Of a stretch of 64,000 nt of DNA, positions 21,286 through 32,109 are shown piece by piece; within the stretch, counting starts at the first letter, position 1; each line of letters starts with the position of its first letter. Source of the DNA: Phytophthora sp. 'mugwort' (lineage: Eukaryota > Oomycota > Peronosporomycetes > Peronosporales > Peronosporaceae); NCBI GenBank assembly GCA_033558025.1, contig JAUCEF010000011.1, positions 1,488,001 through 1,552,000 on the forward strand. Direction: 5' to 3'. A model generated the notes under the pieces. That model had not been told where the DNA came from. It saw only the letters and a list, made by a program, of their open reading frames with translations, and did not search any database. The position numbers and the translations under genes are program-made.

Positions 21286-21364
21286 CTATCTCTGGTTCTT
21301 CAAGGCGCTATTTTTGCATCGGTTCCCCAACTATCTCTGGTTCTTCAAGGCGCTATTTTTGCAT
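21286..21364. repeat. Tandem 34-bp duplication, period 45 bp (copy A)
   Basis: Two exact copies of a 34-bp sequence starting CTATCTCTGGTTCTTCAAGG lie at 21286-21319 and 21331-21364, separated by 11 bp. The same pair occurs at 53432-53465 and 53477-53510. Confidence 0.9.
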
Positions 21365-22061
21365 GGGCTTCCTCTTCGCGAGGCGCACGTTTTTTTCTGG
21401 TCGCCGTGCCAGCATCGTATCAGCTCCAGACCAACGCAACCTGCGAACAACATTTTGCACATGGCATCTCATAGGTACCTCAACATTGCATAGAAGGAAA
21501 TGAAGACTGTTGCATACAATTGTGATTGCATTCGTAGGTAATATGCGAGCTGGCAAAACATTATGTTTGCAGTCTGCAAAGAGGCATTGATTTGGTGTGT
21601 GCAAGCGGCAACGACGCCAGCCAAGTACTGCCTTACAAACGCTTAGTGGTGCCAAGGCATTGATGCATATTTGCCAGCCGTGGAGCCACAGAAGTATGAT
21701 TTGTATATATACTACGAGGCCAGCAGATATTATGGTTTGCATCCAAACAATGTCCGCTCCCATGGTGAGAGTGCTCGATTTGCTCGAGCAAGAGATCGAT
21801 ATAAATAATAATGAGCGCATAATCCAGACAGCGGCATTGATCCCAAGGCTCACATCTCTGATAAGCTGCTACAACAACATAGATTTAGCGCTCCAAATCT
21901 CTGAGCTGCCGTTTTAGACAGGCATTTCCACATAAGTCGTCGCCATTTGCTGTACGTCAGGAATAACCCCAGTAATTACACAAATGATCAAGTTTTAGGA
22001 CAATTTGACCAGGACACGTTTCACTAGTGGCCGCGAAGCCTCACAAAGCAATTGGCGGGAG

Positions 22062-23097
22062 ACGAATGTATTACGTCGATTTTCGTTGGCGTGCAGTGTT
22101 CTTGATGCATGTGTACGGTGTAAGTGTACAGTATGTGAGTGATGTTCTGGGCCCGAAAGCTCGAACGTTGCGGTGTTGTATGCTTTGTTTCTTTCCGACG
22201 GAGTCGAGGCGCGAAAGACCTCTAAGACTAAGTCACGATGGCCAAGTGATGTTGTCGACACTGTGGATTTGTATGTAAGAGAGCACCCTATGTTTTATAT
22301 TGAAAAGCTTCAAACCTTTCTTTGGAAGAGTTTACCTCTTCTTTTGAATGTGTCTGAAAGTATAATATGCAGAGCGTTGAACGTTAATACGAATTTTTCT
22401 CGTAAGGTGCTGACGAAAGCAGCAAGAGAATGTGGACCGCGCGAGGTCGCCGCACAAAAACAAAAACTAGAGACTCTCCATTCTTACCCCAAACATATTT
22501 TTTTTTATTGACGAGACCTCCAAAGAAGGCAGCCGTGCGTACGGTAGGTACACATGGTCTAAGCGAAATACTAAAGCGGTAGTTCGATTACCTTTTTGTC
22601 GTGGAAAGCGTCTATCTATTATGGCAGCCTTAGACCACTCAGGATTCGCGTCTTGGGATTCCACACCCTACACTCGGAATTCATTCCATGAAGCTTTTGT
22701 CAAGAAAGTTGTCCCTCTTCTCAACCAATGGCCGTTGCTTCACTTAATTGTCATCATGGACACGCAAAAATCCATATGTACCAAGAACTGGAAATGGTAA
22801 GTTCTGTTGCTCCTAGCATTTTAAGATTTTCATAACTAACGATTGCCAGATAACTCACCAAGCCGGAGCCCGCCTTATCTATCTTCCTCCATACTGACCC
22901 CACCTCAATCCCATTGAGGTGGGTTTTGGACTTTTAAAACAATGGATTCAAAAGCACGTCAATCTCGTGTTCCCTCTGTACCCTTCTTTGGATTTGGAAG
23001 TCGAAATGCGGCTTGTTTCAAGCAAAACCAGCCACACCAGACTGTGGCGTGTTGGTGTGGCTCACGGTGGGTATGAAGCTGGTCGTCTGCGGAACTA
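22062..23097 (+). pseudogene. Tc1/mariner-like (DDE_3) transposase, nearly full length
   Basis: The N-terminus reads YVDFRWRAVFLMHVYGVSVQ with an HTH-like YVSDVLGPKARTL. After a frameshift near 22173 it continues DTVDLYVREHPMFYIEKLQ and HIFFIDETSKEGSRAYGRYT (first Asp in FIDET). Then come WPLLHLIVIMD (second Asp, frameshift just after), HMYQELEM, a probable 53-nt intron (22797-22849), and ITHQAGARLIYLPPY, stop, PHLNPIEVGFGLLKQWI (Glu in NPIE). All three catalytic residues can be seen, but a TGA at the Cys/Ser of the PPY-x-P motif and two frameshifts inactivate the gene. A short minus-strand relative of the N-terminus (DFRWRTVFLIHVYSI) lies at 34.03-34.16 kb. Confidence 0.75.
22797..22849 (+). 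other. Probable spliceosomal intron in Tc1/mariner-like pseudogene
   Basis: The donor is GTAAGT, a CTAAC branch-like motif lies about 12 nt before the TTGCCAG acceptor, and the length is 53 nt. Removing it joins HMYQELEM to ITHQAGARLIYLPPY in frame, as the transposase family requires. Confidence 0.6.
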
Positions 23098-23235
23098 AAA
23101 GTACGAAGTTAATTGCCGGTAGGATGATAGATTGAATACATCGTAGAAGAAGAAAGCCACCAAAAGAGTGCATTGATACCAGATTATTGTTTGCTATTCT
23201 AATGAAACGAGGCTCATTTTACTTTATTGAACAGG

Positions 23236-24156
23236 TTAATCTTGATGATCTACATCCGGAACGTCGATTCCCTGAGGCGCAACTGTTGCTGTGCAGCCGT
23301 GGAAAATACTTACGGTGAAAAGATCCTGTTGCGGCAGTCGTAGAGCAGAGCGAAGCCTTCCCACTCTAACTGGAACCTTAATCCACCCATCAAACATTTG
23401 AACCTCAATTTCTGCAACGTCATCGTTAATCCCGGCCTGAGCTCCGCGCGTTTGTAGCTCTTCACGTACCGCATCTAGCGATTGAGCTTGTCGAGTTGTA
23501 TTGTCTGCGAGAAAAATGAATTCAGCCCCTTCAGGATGACGAGCGTGGTGGATCGAAAGATGCTGCATCGCAGTCGGTCCGACTGTCACCCCAGTGGATT
23601 GCCGAACACGCGAAATCTCGCGTGCTGCAGCCGCAATTCTATCCGCTGTAGCTCGGCGTAATCCAGGTAGTGGTCGTTCGGGTGGCGTCAGGTACGCGAA
23701 AAAAACAAAAGAAAAAGCCTCATAGAGACAACCTAGGAGAGCGGTAGCCTGCATCTTCCACACATCCACATAGACGATGCAGGTCCACCGGCCCTGAAGC
23801 AGCCTCTCGAAATTGCCGTCAACAACGTCCACAAAATCAACCGGACGAGCATTTTTCGTTGGCTTCATGAAGATGTAAGTTCCATCAACTAGTGTAGAAT
23901 TTTCGCCAAACTCGAAGGTGTCGAGGAATCGCAGCACTTTAGCTTTCATCACTTGGAACCCCTCACTCGCGATGAACGCGAACCGCTTGGTCTTCCCTTT
24001 TTCGAGGACCATGTTCTGGAGCCTCCTGTTCGGAACACTACAGAAACGTGCAGCATCTTGCCTAGCGACAGTGCTCCTGCTCGAGGAATTTGGACAACCA
24101 TGATCTCCTGTTGGAAAAAATGCAGTAACCAGTGAGCACATGCATAATGACTCCAT
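23236..24156 (-). CDS. Uncharacterised 306-aa open frame
   Basis: This is the longest clean frame outside the gene island. I do not recognise the family. Readable blocks are LQNMVLEKGKTKRFAFIAS, FQVMKAKVLRFLDTFEFGEN, GTYIFMKPTKNARPVDFVDV, LLQGRWTCIVYVDVWKMQ, a hydrophobic stretch ALLGCLYEAFSFVFFAYL (about residues 138-155), and a C-terminal AEIEVQMFDGWIKVPVRVGR. The true start is uncertain. The sequence just before GDHGCP reads as a polypyrimidine tract and acceptor (TTTTTTCCAACAG, ending near 24110), so the first 17 codons may be intron and an upstream exon may exist. It lies between a transposon relic and a broken peptidase gene. It could be a real lineage-specific gene or a transposon accessory protein. 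Confidence 0.4.
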   Translation of the reverse strand: MESLCMCSLVTAFFPTGDHGCPNSSSRSTVARQDAARFCSVPNRRLQNMVLEKGKTKRFAFIASEGFQVMKAKVLRFLDTFEFGENSTLVDGTYIFMKPTKNARPVDFVDVVDGNFERLLQGRWTCIVYVDVWKMQATALLGCLYEAFSFVFFAYLTPPERPLPGLRRATADRIAAAAREISRVRQSTGVTVGPTAMQHLSIHHARHPEGAEFIFLADNTTRQAQSLDAVREELQTRGAQAGINDDVAEIEVQMFDGWIKVPVRVGRLRSALRLPQQDLFTVSIFHGCTATVAPQGIDVPDVDHQD

Positions 24157-24632
24157 GATAGCGTGACAATTACATACTTTTGTCTTGTGAGCTACCCGAC
24201 AACTACTCTAGACGGACTGCGGGACTTGAGCTGTGCTACCAGCCTTCAGGTGATGCCGAACTTGTTGCAGCTAGCCTCCGCGCTACTGGCCTCCGTGGAC
24301 GTACTTAGTAATATCATATGGCCAACCAGGCAATTTCGGCTGGAATTCACAATGACGAGGAGCAACACAGGGACATAAGTGGATGGACGTGTTGCGGCAT
24401 TTTTCTCGATTCTAAAGTGTTTTTTTAGCTGCACACTAAGCCGGAGAGAAGCAGATAAACATATAATGCGATAAGAAGATGGCAAATCTTGTTGTCTTAC
24501 AATGGACTGAGGTCTTTGTAAACTTGATTAAGTATTTCCAGGGGATTGTACCTTGAAATCTCCCTTTAAACGTTCTATCAAGTAGACAATCCACGCCAGC
24601 CTATACGAGTGGCGGCCTTCTGCCTACGAATT

Positions 24633-25840
24633 CTAGACCAAACTTGAATTGTACACGCCGTCGTAGGCGTCGTCTGTACCAAAGTAGCTGCTCAATAAGT
24701 AATACAGCGTGGTCAGGTCAAATGCTGGCATTTCATTCACACACGATCTGTCCAAGCGCTCGAGATCCCCGCCATTGCGCACATACGACGCGAGCACCTC
24801 CATCCCGCACGGTCCACTAGACGGGTCGCCTCCAAACATATGTGTCGTCATCACAGTGCCATGCGTAGCATACTCGAAGGCGATCAGCTCCTTGTTCTCA
24901 CCATCACGTACATCCAGCAAAGATTCGACGTATTTATTAGGGGTCTGAGCGTCCAACTTACCACTCAATAGTAGAACGCTCGCTTGGCTTGGAATCGTAG
25001 CAGTTTTGTTCCAGTACTGATCCTGTTCGTATACGATTCCATTGGCGGCATAATTGCTGACGTTGAACTCGTCACATGACGACGACTTTTTTCTTTCGAG
25101 AATACACAGTATTGGGGTCCCATTAATATAAAGCCTCCTCCCTAAGTCATTTTTCCGTCCGTCATTCGAGCTTCCAACTCGGACATGGACGGCGATGGCG
25201 ATTCCGTCATCTTGGAACACACGATGAGGCTGTAGAGCAGCGTAAATTCGAACGCGTTATATTGGGTTTTGTCGTTATCTTTATTGCGGACAGCCATGAA
25301 GAACTGTGTCAAAATATCCACGTCCTCAGGGGCGCATCGATTGAGACGATAAAGAACCGCTGAGATCAGAGTCCGCGCGTACGAATCCATAAAAACACTA
25401 CCCAGAACGGATCGTAAAACAGAGGATAGTGAATTGCTGCTGATGTCTTCTGTGGCCCCGTTAACTAACGCCGCGCAGGTCGAGTTGGGATCGTTGTCAA
25501 ATTACTCAGTAACACATTGAAGGGTGTTATTGAGGTCGCTCGGCTGGAAACGAGCCGCGCAGTTGCTGGCTTTTTCACGAAGTGCCAAAAATACATCTCC
25601 CACCTCATGAAAGTCAATATCCCCCCTGACATGTAGTAATACTCGTCATCAGGTGTGCCAGAGGTTGTAGTGATACCGTTCAGTACATACCCAGTCACAG
25701 CAGGAGGAGCGAGATGCACGAGCCTTTCCACGAGCATTGTCCCGTAGCTCACACCATACACAATAGTATCAGCGCCGTTCTTATACTTGGAGATGAAAGT
25801 TGATAGGTCGGTAAAAGCAGTCTGTTAAGATGCTGGTCGT
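24633..25840 (-). pseudogene. Serine peptidase family S33 (alpha/beta hydrolase), truncated and broken
   Basis: The minus strand starts around 25835 with DLSTFISKYKNGADTIVYG and the nucleophile elbow GVSYG (Ser), then TMLVERLVHLAPPAVTGYVL. The middle part has YARTLISAVLYRLNRCAPED. The C-terminal part (25220-24633) has VLLLSGKLDAQTPNKYVE, containing the catalytic Asp region, and FEYATHGTV with the His. It ends in a TAP-like Cys segment (RSCVNEMPAFDLT). The order and spacing match oomycete S33 (prolyl-aminopeptidase-like) proteins, which hydrolyse N-terminal or peptide substrates and are often secreted. The N-terminal third and any signal peptide are missing. The 5' end sits close to the truncated copia fragment at 26.03 kb. 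Frameshifts near 25630 and 25150 and a TAA near 25500 inactivate it. Confidence 0.76.
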
Positions 25841-26028
25841 ATATCCTGCTGGTGCGGACATCACCGTGGGTGCAGATTGGTCCGTCCAACGCGGCGTCGC
25901 AGTTGGGACGAGGTCCGAAAAACAAAAGCAGCTAGGAACACAGCAGGACAAAACGATCCCCGTTTTGTCTTTTGCATTGTTGGGAGCAGAGCGGACCTGA
26001 AGAGAAAAAGAGCAGTCGAGGAGAGTTG

Positions 26029-26400
26029 TTAACAAGGAGAAGCAAGCGTCTGTTTGCTTCCTTTTGTCGTGTATCCTTCCTGCCTGCGTAACATGACACG
26101 GTTCTGGAGCGTGGAACGGTTGTAGAAGTCACGCAGCGTTCCCCAGGGATGCATGGCACGCGATGCAGACCGTATCTTGGTCTGGCGCTGTAGTTCCACT
26201 CCTTGAGCGATGATCCCGAGCGCCTTCGCGTCACTAACGAGCCACGCCTCAGTGACCTCGTTCTCGGGCTGCACGACATCAACATGCGCCAGCAGCCCCT
26301 TCCGGGCCAGGGTCATGCGCATGTTGTACTCCTAGTGGAAGTACTTCCCACTCCCCAGGAGGACTTCAGCGCGTTTCGTGGTTATGTCCTGAACGTTTCG
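26029..26400 (-). pseudogene. Ty1/copia gag N-terminal fragment
   Basis: The minus strand reads DITTKRAEVLLGSGKYFH, stop (TAG for Trp), EYNMRMTLARKGLLAHVDVV, ENEVTEAWLVSDAKALGIIA, QGVELQRQTKIRSASRAM and TLRDFYNRSTLQNRVM. It ends at about 26030. This is the gag (UBN2-type) start of the same copia group as the plus-strand element at 28 kb. The LTR at 26440-26664 precedes it, so this is the 5' end of a minus-strand copia whose remaining 4 kb are gone. Confidence 0.78.
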
Positions 26401-26439
26401 GTCGGTAGCGTTCCAGTCGGAACGTTGCGGCTGTTAACC

Positions 26440-26664
26440 TGTTGAGTCGAGGTTGTTGATGTTGGAGGTAAATGCCGAAGTGAGAGATTAAATTTACCTA
26501 AAGCTACTCTCTGTTGTCCCCGTAGCCTTCGTTGGCTTTCTGAAATCGCTGCTCACCATCCATAGCTGTTCAGCCAATAGGAGGAGTGTTCCTGTGGCTC
26601 AGCATGGACCGTTCCGCGGACCGCTTACTGTAGTGAACCGTGCAAGAGCGGTGCTATTACAACA
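26440..26664 (-). repeat. 5' LTR of truncated minus-strand copia
   Basis: In minus orientation it starts TGTTGTAATAGCACCG and ends CTCGACTCAACA. It is 225 bp and clearly similar along its whole length to the 3' LTR at 32110-32335. It is followed by GGTTAACAGCC, the same position and similar sequence as after the LTR at 28128. Confidence 0.85.
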
Positions 26665-27894
26665 CGTATTAACTATCCGTTCAAGCGTAGGCTCAACCCA
26701 TGCACTGTTCTGAACCCACCATATCTAATAAAATCCTATGTAAGCTCAACTGTATTTAATCGAGCCGCTATACTGCTGCTCTGCGGTTTTGAGTGGTTGT
26801 AATTTATAAGGAAACCTTCGATCTAAACCAATCGATTGCGATCTTTCGCGGTGAAATTGTGTCAGGGCTTGTTCATTGCGAAGATTGGGGGTTCCCTTTC
26901 TGACGAATAAGAGCGTCGTATGGATGACGACGATCTACAACGTCTGGATGCCGCGAACGCCCAGAAGAAAGAGAGAAGCTATCGCCGCAAAAAAAAGCAG
27001 CCGTCACGTTTGGAGTTGATTTTTGCAAGTTTATGCTAGGGTTTCGGGTAGCGATTCTCGCAGCACGGAATGGACCTGATGCACAGTGACTATCGATCGA
27101 ACATCATAAGCTCAGTTCATAATGGAGGAGCTTGCGTTGTTATCAGAAAGTAGTGTACGAAAGTCAGTATCACCATCGGGAGATCGTCGGGTTCTTTGCC
27201 TGGGTCTCCGTCGGGAGATATCCGATGTTTCAGCCGACATCCCAGCCCATCGTCTTCATCTTCTGGACCCTGACGCAGGTCAGAGCCTTCTCAAAGTTGA
27301 TGCCCGTGCACTCCTTATCACTTTCTCAAGATTCGAATCGTCATCAATAACGCAATCAGGGTCCGAGACAGGTTCTACCCGTACCCTTAGTTAGAAATCG
27401 TATTTTCGTGTGTTTTTTCAGCTCATTCGTTTTAATTATCACGTCTTCAAGGATATAATGGATTACCTGCACCAACATCAATGTAGCTAGAAAATTTAAG
27501 ATAAATTGTGAACAACCAATTCTTAGCATATTCTAAATTATCAGCAGAGCATCTAGCTCTGATTCGACGACTAAAATGTCGAGGGGCGTCGTTTGAGCAA
27601 CTGCGAGGGGTGACTTTCACAAACACCACATGCACTGCCGTCTCGGGCCGAGGATACTGCCGCTAATACCACACAATTCATCGCATAAATGATGTCAGAA
27701 TGGGTAAACGCCAGACGCAGGAACCCATTCTTTGTTTGTTATCCGACCATGATTGGATAAAATTAGTAATTTATAATAAACGATAAAAACGGTTTGACAA
27801 GTGGGCCATAAGCATCGTTAATGCGATACGGTTCCGACAACCCTACACTTCCCGACAGTTGCAAAGATACGCAAATCGACAGAGTGACACATAT
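26665..27894. other. No recognised gene
   Basis: A short ATG frame at 26921 encodes a charged peptide (MDDDDLQRLDAANAQKKERS then Lys/Arg-rich) that stops after about 40 codons. It looks like the start of a transposon ORF but I cannot place it. The frame at 27122-27394 has no recognisable motif. Confidence 0.3.
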
Positions 27895-28128
27895 TGTTAA
27901 AGTGCACCGCTCTTGCACGGTTCACTCACGTATGTATACCGCGGACACGGTTCATCCCGAGCCGCTCAGATTGGTTGACAACCAAGATAACCATCTTCGC
28001 GGTTCAGAGGGGCAGGAACTGGGGTTAGCGCAAGCGCACACAACAGAACAACAGGGACTAGACACAACCGGACAGATTTAAGCATTTTCATCTACTTACT
28101 TCGTAATTTTCCTCCTACTACCTCAACA
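27895..28128 (+). repeat. 5' LTR of copia element (divergent type)
   Basis: It starts TGTTAAAGTGCACCGC and ends CCTCAACA, 234 bp. GGTTAATAACC follows, probably the primer-binding region. Its centre (around GACAACCAAGATAACC) has no counterpart in the 3' LTR. Confidence 0.75.
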
Positions 28129-28149
28129 GGTTAATAACCACTGCTCAGT

Positions 28150-29160
28150 ACGCCGCCCAAGACCAAGAACGCCTCGCCGGAACGCTCAAGATGACCACCA
28201 AGACCGCCGAAGACCTCCTCAGAAGTGGAAACTATTTCACTTAAAATATAACAGGCGCACGACGCTGGCCCGGAAGGGGCTATGTCGGACGTCAAGGCTG
28301 AAAGGAGGTCACGGAGGCGCGGCTCGTGGACGACGCGGAGGCGCTGGACATCATCTCGCAGACCGCGGAACTCCAGCATATGAACATCCGTTCCGCAACG
28401 TGTGTTACAACCTTACTACGCTTCACAACCGTGTCACGACGACACACCGCCTCCATGAGTTCAAGATGAGGACGGGGCGACCATGGAAAAGGATATGGAC
28501 GCTTTTGACGAGATCGTTGTCCGCCTGCAGACGGTGGGAAAGCTTGTCGACGAGGCGCGGCAGCTAGTGTTGTTGTTGAGTAGACTCCCCGTCAATCTCG
28601 TCCATCATTAAGGGTCAAGTAGAAGCTGTGAAGGAGTACGAACGGTGGAGAAGCAAGACGCGACCACGACACACGTGTTTAAGATGAATGTCGGACAATT
28701 CAAGGCGGTAAGGCAACGCCGCAAGTGGAACGGCCCGAAGAAGAACGCTGGCGGCTTCAAAGGCAAATGCACCAAGGGGGTGCAAGCAGCTCGGGCAAAG
28801 GCAAGTGCGTCAAGTGCAACCAGGTCGGGTAGATGAAGCGGGACTGCCCGGTACGGAACGCTGACGGTGATGATGATGGAGGCTTTGTCGTGGGTACGGA
28901 ACTCCTCGACGGGTTGTCGATCAATAGTGGTGCGACCGCACACATGACCCCGCATCGTTCCAATCTGCTCGGGTACGATACGTGGCCGTTAGCATCGAGA
29001 TCACCATTGCGGATGGCAAGAAGATAATTGTGGCTGGTCGAGGAATGATACGCTTGCTCGGTCTAGACCGGAAGCGTATCAAGATGTTCACATCCCGGGT
29101 CCCGACAGACGGCGGCTGTCGGTGGGGACGCTGGCAGAACGTGTCCTGAACGTGGGGTTC
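28150..29160 (+). pseudogene. copia gag and protease, broken
   Basis: Blocks include RTTLARKGLC (about 28256), TTLHNRVTTTHRLHEFKM (about 28409-28470) and IVVRLQTVGKLVDEARQLV (28515-28571). A partial zinc knuckle follows, KCVKCNQVG then a TAG at 28831 where Gly or His is expected, then MKRDCPVRN. The protease core is reduced to INSGATAHMTPHRSNLL (28921-28971), with Asn where the catalytic Asp of IDSGAT should be. Stops, for example near 28243 and 28609, and frameshifts break the frame throughout. Confidence 0.75.
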
Positions 29161-29399
29161 GACGATCTTCATGTATCATTTGGGGCGATGCTAGCGCGAT
29201 CACGCTGAGCAAGAAGGTCGGCAAGGCGGAAGTGCTGGACTGCGACCAGAACAAAGCACGGTTTGTCCAGTACGTTGGGTCTGACAGCCAGTGGGAGCTT
29301 TGGTATGCTCGCATGGGAACCCCAATAAGGACGCATTAGACAGGCCACAGCCCGCCACGAGCGGTATACCGGCTGTGAGGCAAGCATTCCAGACTTTGT

Positions 29400-30170
29400 G
29401 TAGTTGATGCATGAAGGGGAAGCAGACGGTGGCAGCGTTCCAGATCCGTTCCAGATCGGAGCTGTCGCGCGTTCTGAGCTTGTCCACACGGCTGTAATGG
29501 GACCGATGAGTAAGAATCCGAAGGGTGTGCTTTAAGTACGTCCTGATGTTTGGGGACGACTACTCGCGATACGTGATGGCCTACCTCTTGAAAAAAGTAG
29601 AGCGAGATGGCCGCCAAGCTGAACGTGTTCATGAGATTCTACGAGAAGCAATGGGGGGAGCGCATTATGTGCCTCCAGTCGGACAACGGAACGGAGTTTG
29701 TGAACAAGGAGGTGGCGCGGATCTGCACCATGATGGTATCATGCACCAACGGACCGTACCGTATAACCCTAAGCAGAATGGAGTGGCAGAATGGATGACC
29801 GTACCGTCATGGAAAGGGTCGGAGTATGTAACATTACAAGAGCGTTCCAACAGAATGATGGGCTGATGCAGTGAGTACATCGGTGTACCTCATTAACTGT
29901 TCCACGAACACGCAGCACACACGAGGGACACCGTATGAGCTGGGTTTCAAGGCAAAGCCTACAATGGGTCACCTACCCGTCATTGGATCGCCTGGGTACG
30001 CTCCCACTTCGACAAGGCGAAGAGAACGAAGCTGGAACCCAAGAATTTCAGGTGCATGCTCCTCGGATACGCTGATAATATCAGGGGGTACCGCGTGTTT
30101 GACTTGGAAGCTTCGAAGGTCAAGATGGCTCGCTCTGTGAAATCGGACGAGCGTGAGGTGGAGGGGGGGG
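29400..30170 (+). pseudogene. copia integrase, broken
   Basis: CMKGKQTVAAF is the end of the zinc-binding part. The catalytic core follows with FKYVLMFGDDYSRYVMAYLL (29531-29590), where the D of FxDDYSRY is present, IMCLQSDNGTEFVNKEVARI (second Asp), and PYNPKQNGVAEWM (Glu), read in two frames. Then come VYLINCSTNTQHTRGTPYEL and KNFRCMLLGYADNIRGYRVF. One to two frameshifts inside the core and a stop after HGYA-type sequence prevent expression. Confidence 0.82.
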
Positions 30171-30706
30171 GGGGCACAAGACCCAGCCGCCTCAAAACGG
30201 AACGGTCATCCATGTGGTCAAGGACGCTGATGATGAAACCACGCTGCATCGGTGGAACGCTGACCCGCGGTGGAGGAACGTATGGTAGGCGTTGAAAACG
30301 ACGCGCCGGACATGCTCATGGAAAGCGCGCAACCTTAACAGTACACTACACCACCTCTGCTGATGTCAGAAGGACGACCCGCTCCTACTGGACTTGAGCT
30401 GACACCGTACCGTGCACAACTGGCCTTGTCTAAGGGCGATCAAGTGGTGTTTCATCTCCCGATGGACCGTCCGAACCGTTCCCGAGGACTAGTTTTCCAT
30501 CTTGAAGATAGAATGGATGCTGAGGAGAAACGGAAGACGGAAGGAAGTGATGGACCGCCCCTCCGAAGCGTGCCATGATCGCTGAGGACGATCTTATTGC
30601 AGAAGCTTTTATCGCGTACGCTGCAAACACTGGTGCCGCAGTGGACATACTGACGACGCACACCCAGGCAATGGCTAATGACGACACTGCACAATGAAGC
30701 GAAGCA

Positions 30707-32096
30707 ATGAGCGCTGAGCTCCTCCCACACGTGCGGAAAGGTACCTGGATATTGAGTTCACGAGAAACGGCCATCCGTACCATTGGGTCCAGATATATCT
30801 TTGCCAAGAAGCGTTCCCAGCACGGTCGCGTGGTACGCTACAATGCACGGTTAGTGGTGAAAGGGTGGACGCGGATACAGCGTTCCTAAACAGTGGCTTG
30901 GTGGAACTGGTCTACATGGACGTTCCATTTCGTGTGAAGAACGCTAAGGGCATGCTGTGCAAGCTGGAGAAGGCTATCTACGGTTTGAAGCAGGCAGCAA
31001 GTGCTTGGAGCAGAAAATTCCCCGTGTGTTCTTGAAGAGCGGTTTTAAGAGCTGTGGTGCGGACGAGTGCGTCTATGTGAAGCGTGCCCGGAACGGTTTC
31101 GTGTACGTGTGCCTGTACGTGGACGACATGATCATTGCTGCGAATACGAGCGATGAGATTTGTGAAGTCCAGGAGGCACCCAAGAACACCTTCAAGATGA
31201 AGGAGTTCGGCTCGGTGAAGTTTATCTTGGGAATGGAGATCGACCATGACAAGAACGCCGGAACGCTCGTGATCAAGCAAACGCGGTACATCGATGATGT
31301 GGTGGACATTTCAACCAGCGAGCGTAAAGATGGTTGCGGACCCATGTGCTTCCAACGTGAAGCTATCGAAGCTGTTGTCACCTACTACGGAGGAGGATCA
31401 TTATGAAAGAGGTCAAGACCGTACCGTTCTTTGATCGGGCGTCTGATGTACATCACGACTTGTACCCGACCGGACATCGTGTGTGGTGACGCAGTTGTCA
31501 CGCTTCCTCGAGAACCCAGGAACGCAGCACTGGAAATCAGCCATCGCGTTCTACAATGCCTGAAGTCGAGTCGTGAGCATGGCATTGTGTACCAAGGAGG
31601 TTCCGGTACGGTTACTGTCGAAGAATTCACGGATGCTGACTGGGGCAATACCACTGATTACTGACGTTCCGTGTCTGGTGTCATGGTGATGATTGGAAAC
31701 GCTCTAGTGGTATTCAAGTCGAAGTATCAGAGAACGGTTGCTCTCAGCTCTGCGGAAGCCGAGCACATGGCTCTGAGCCTTTGCACGCAAGCGGTGCTAT
31801 GGGTGTGTGCTATGCAGAAGGACATGGGTCGTGAGCAAGTGGGAGGAACGCTTGTCTGGGAAGACAACCAAAGTGCTATTGAACTGGCAAGCAATGCAGG
31901 ATATCACGCACGGACCAAGCATGTGGAGATACGCCACAACTTCATCCGCGAGAAAGTGGAACTTGGAAAGCTCAAGGTTGACTACGTCGATAAGAAGCAT
32001 CAACTAGCGGACATGCTGACCAAGGGACTGGGAACTAAGACATTCAAGTTCCTGCGTGAAGCGACTGGCATCAAGGACAAGATCACCGTGCCGTAG
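30707..32096 (+). pseudogene. copia reverse transcriptase and RNase H, broken
   Basis: The RT start reads GRVVRYNARLVVKGWTRIQ (30825 on), then in another frame NSGLVELVYMDVPF and KLEKAIYGLKQAASAWSRKF, then FVYVCLYVDDMIIAANTSDE with an intact YVDD catalytic box (about 31114-31125) and FGSVKFILGMEIDHD. RNase H (31671-32096) has ALSSAEAEHMALSLCTQAV, LVWEDNQSAIELA and KHVEIRHNFIREKVELGKL, and the frame ends at 32094-32096. Frame changes near 30900, 31020 and 31400 and a TGA at 31663 are the visible lesions. The RNase H part alone is an uninterrupted 141-codon frame. Confidence 0.86.
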
Positions 32097-32109
32097 AAGT
32101 GCGTGGGAG

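Larger units (their letters stand above)
18227..21625 (+). repeat. 3.4-kb direct repeat, copy A
   Basis: This block is nearly identical (over 99% by eye, a few indels) and collinear with 50373-53771, at a constant offset of about 32,146-32,147 bp. Immediately to the left (18020-18226 against 50170-50372) and right (after 21625 against 53772) the two loci remain related but clearly diverged. The unit contains a hAT element, a hairpin, a 180-aa open frame, a Harbinger-like remnant and a 45-bp-period tandem repeat. Confidence 0.92.

Noticed and set aside
21353..21853. A 166-aa minus-strand frame crossing the right edge of the 3.4-kb repeat
   Set aside because: It crosses the point where copy A and copy B diverge, and copy B does not keep the frame. 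No domain is visible.
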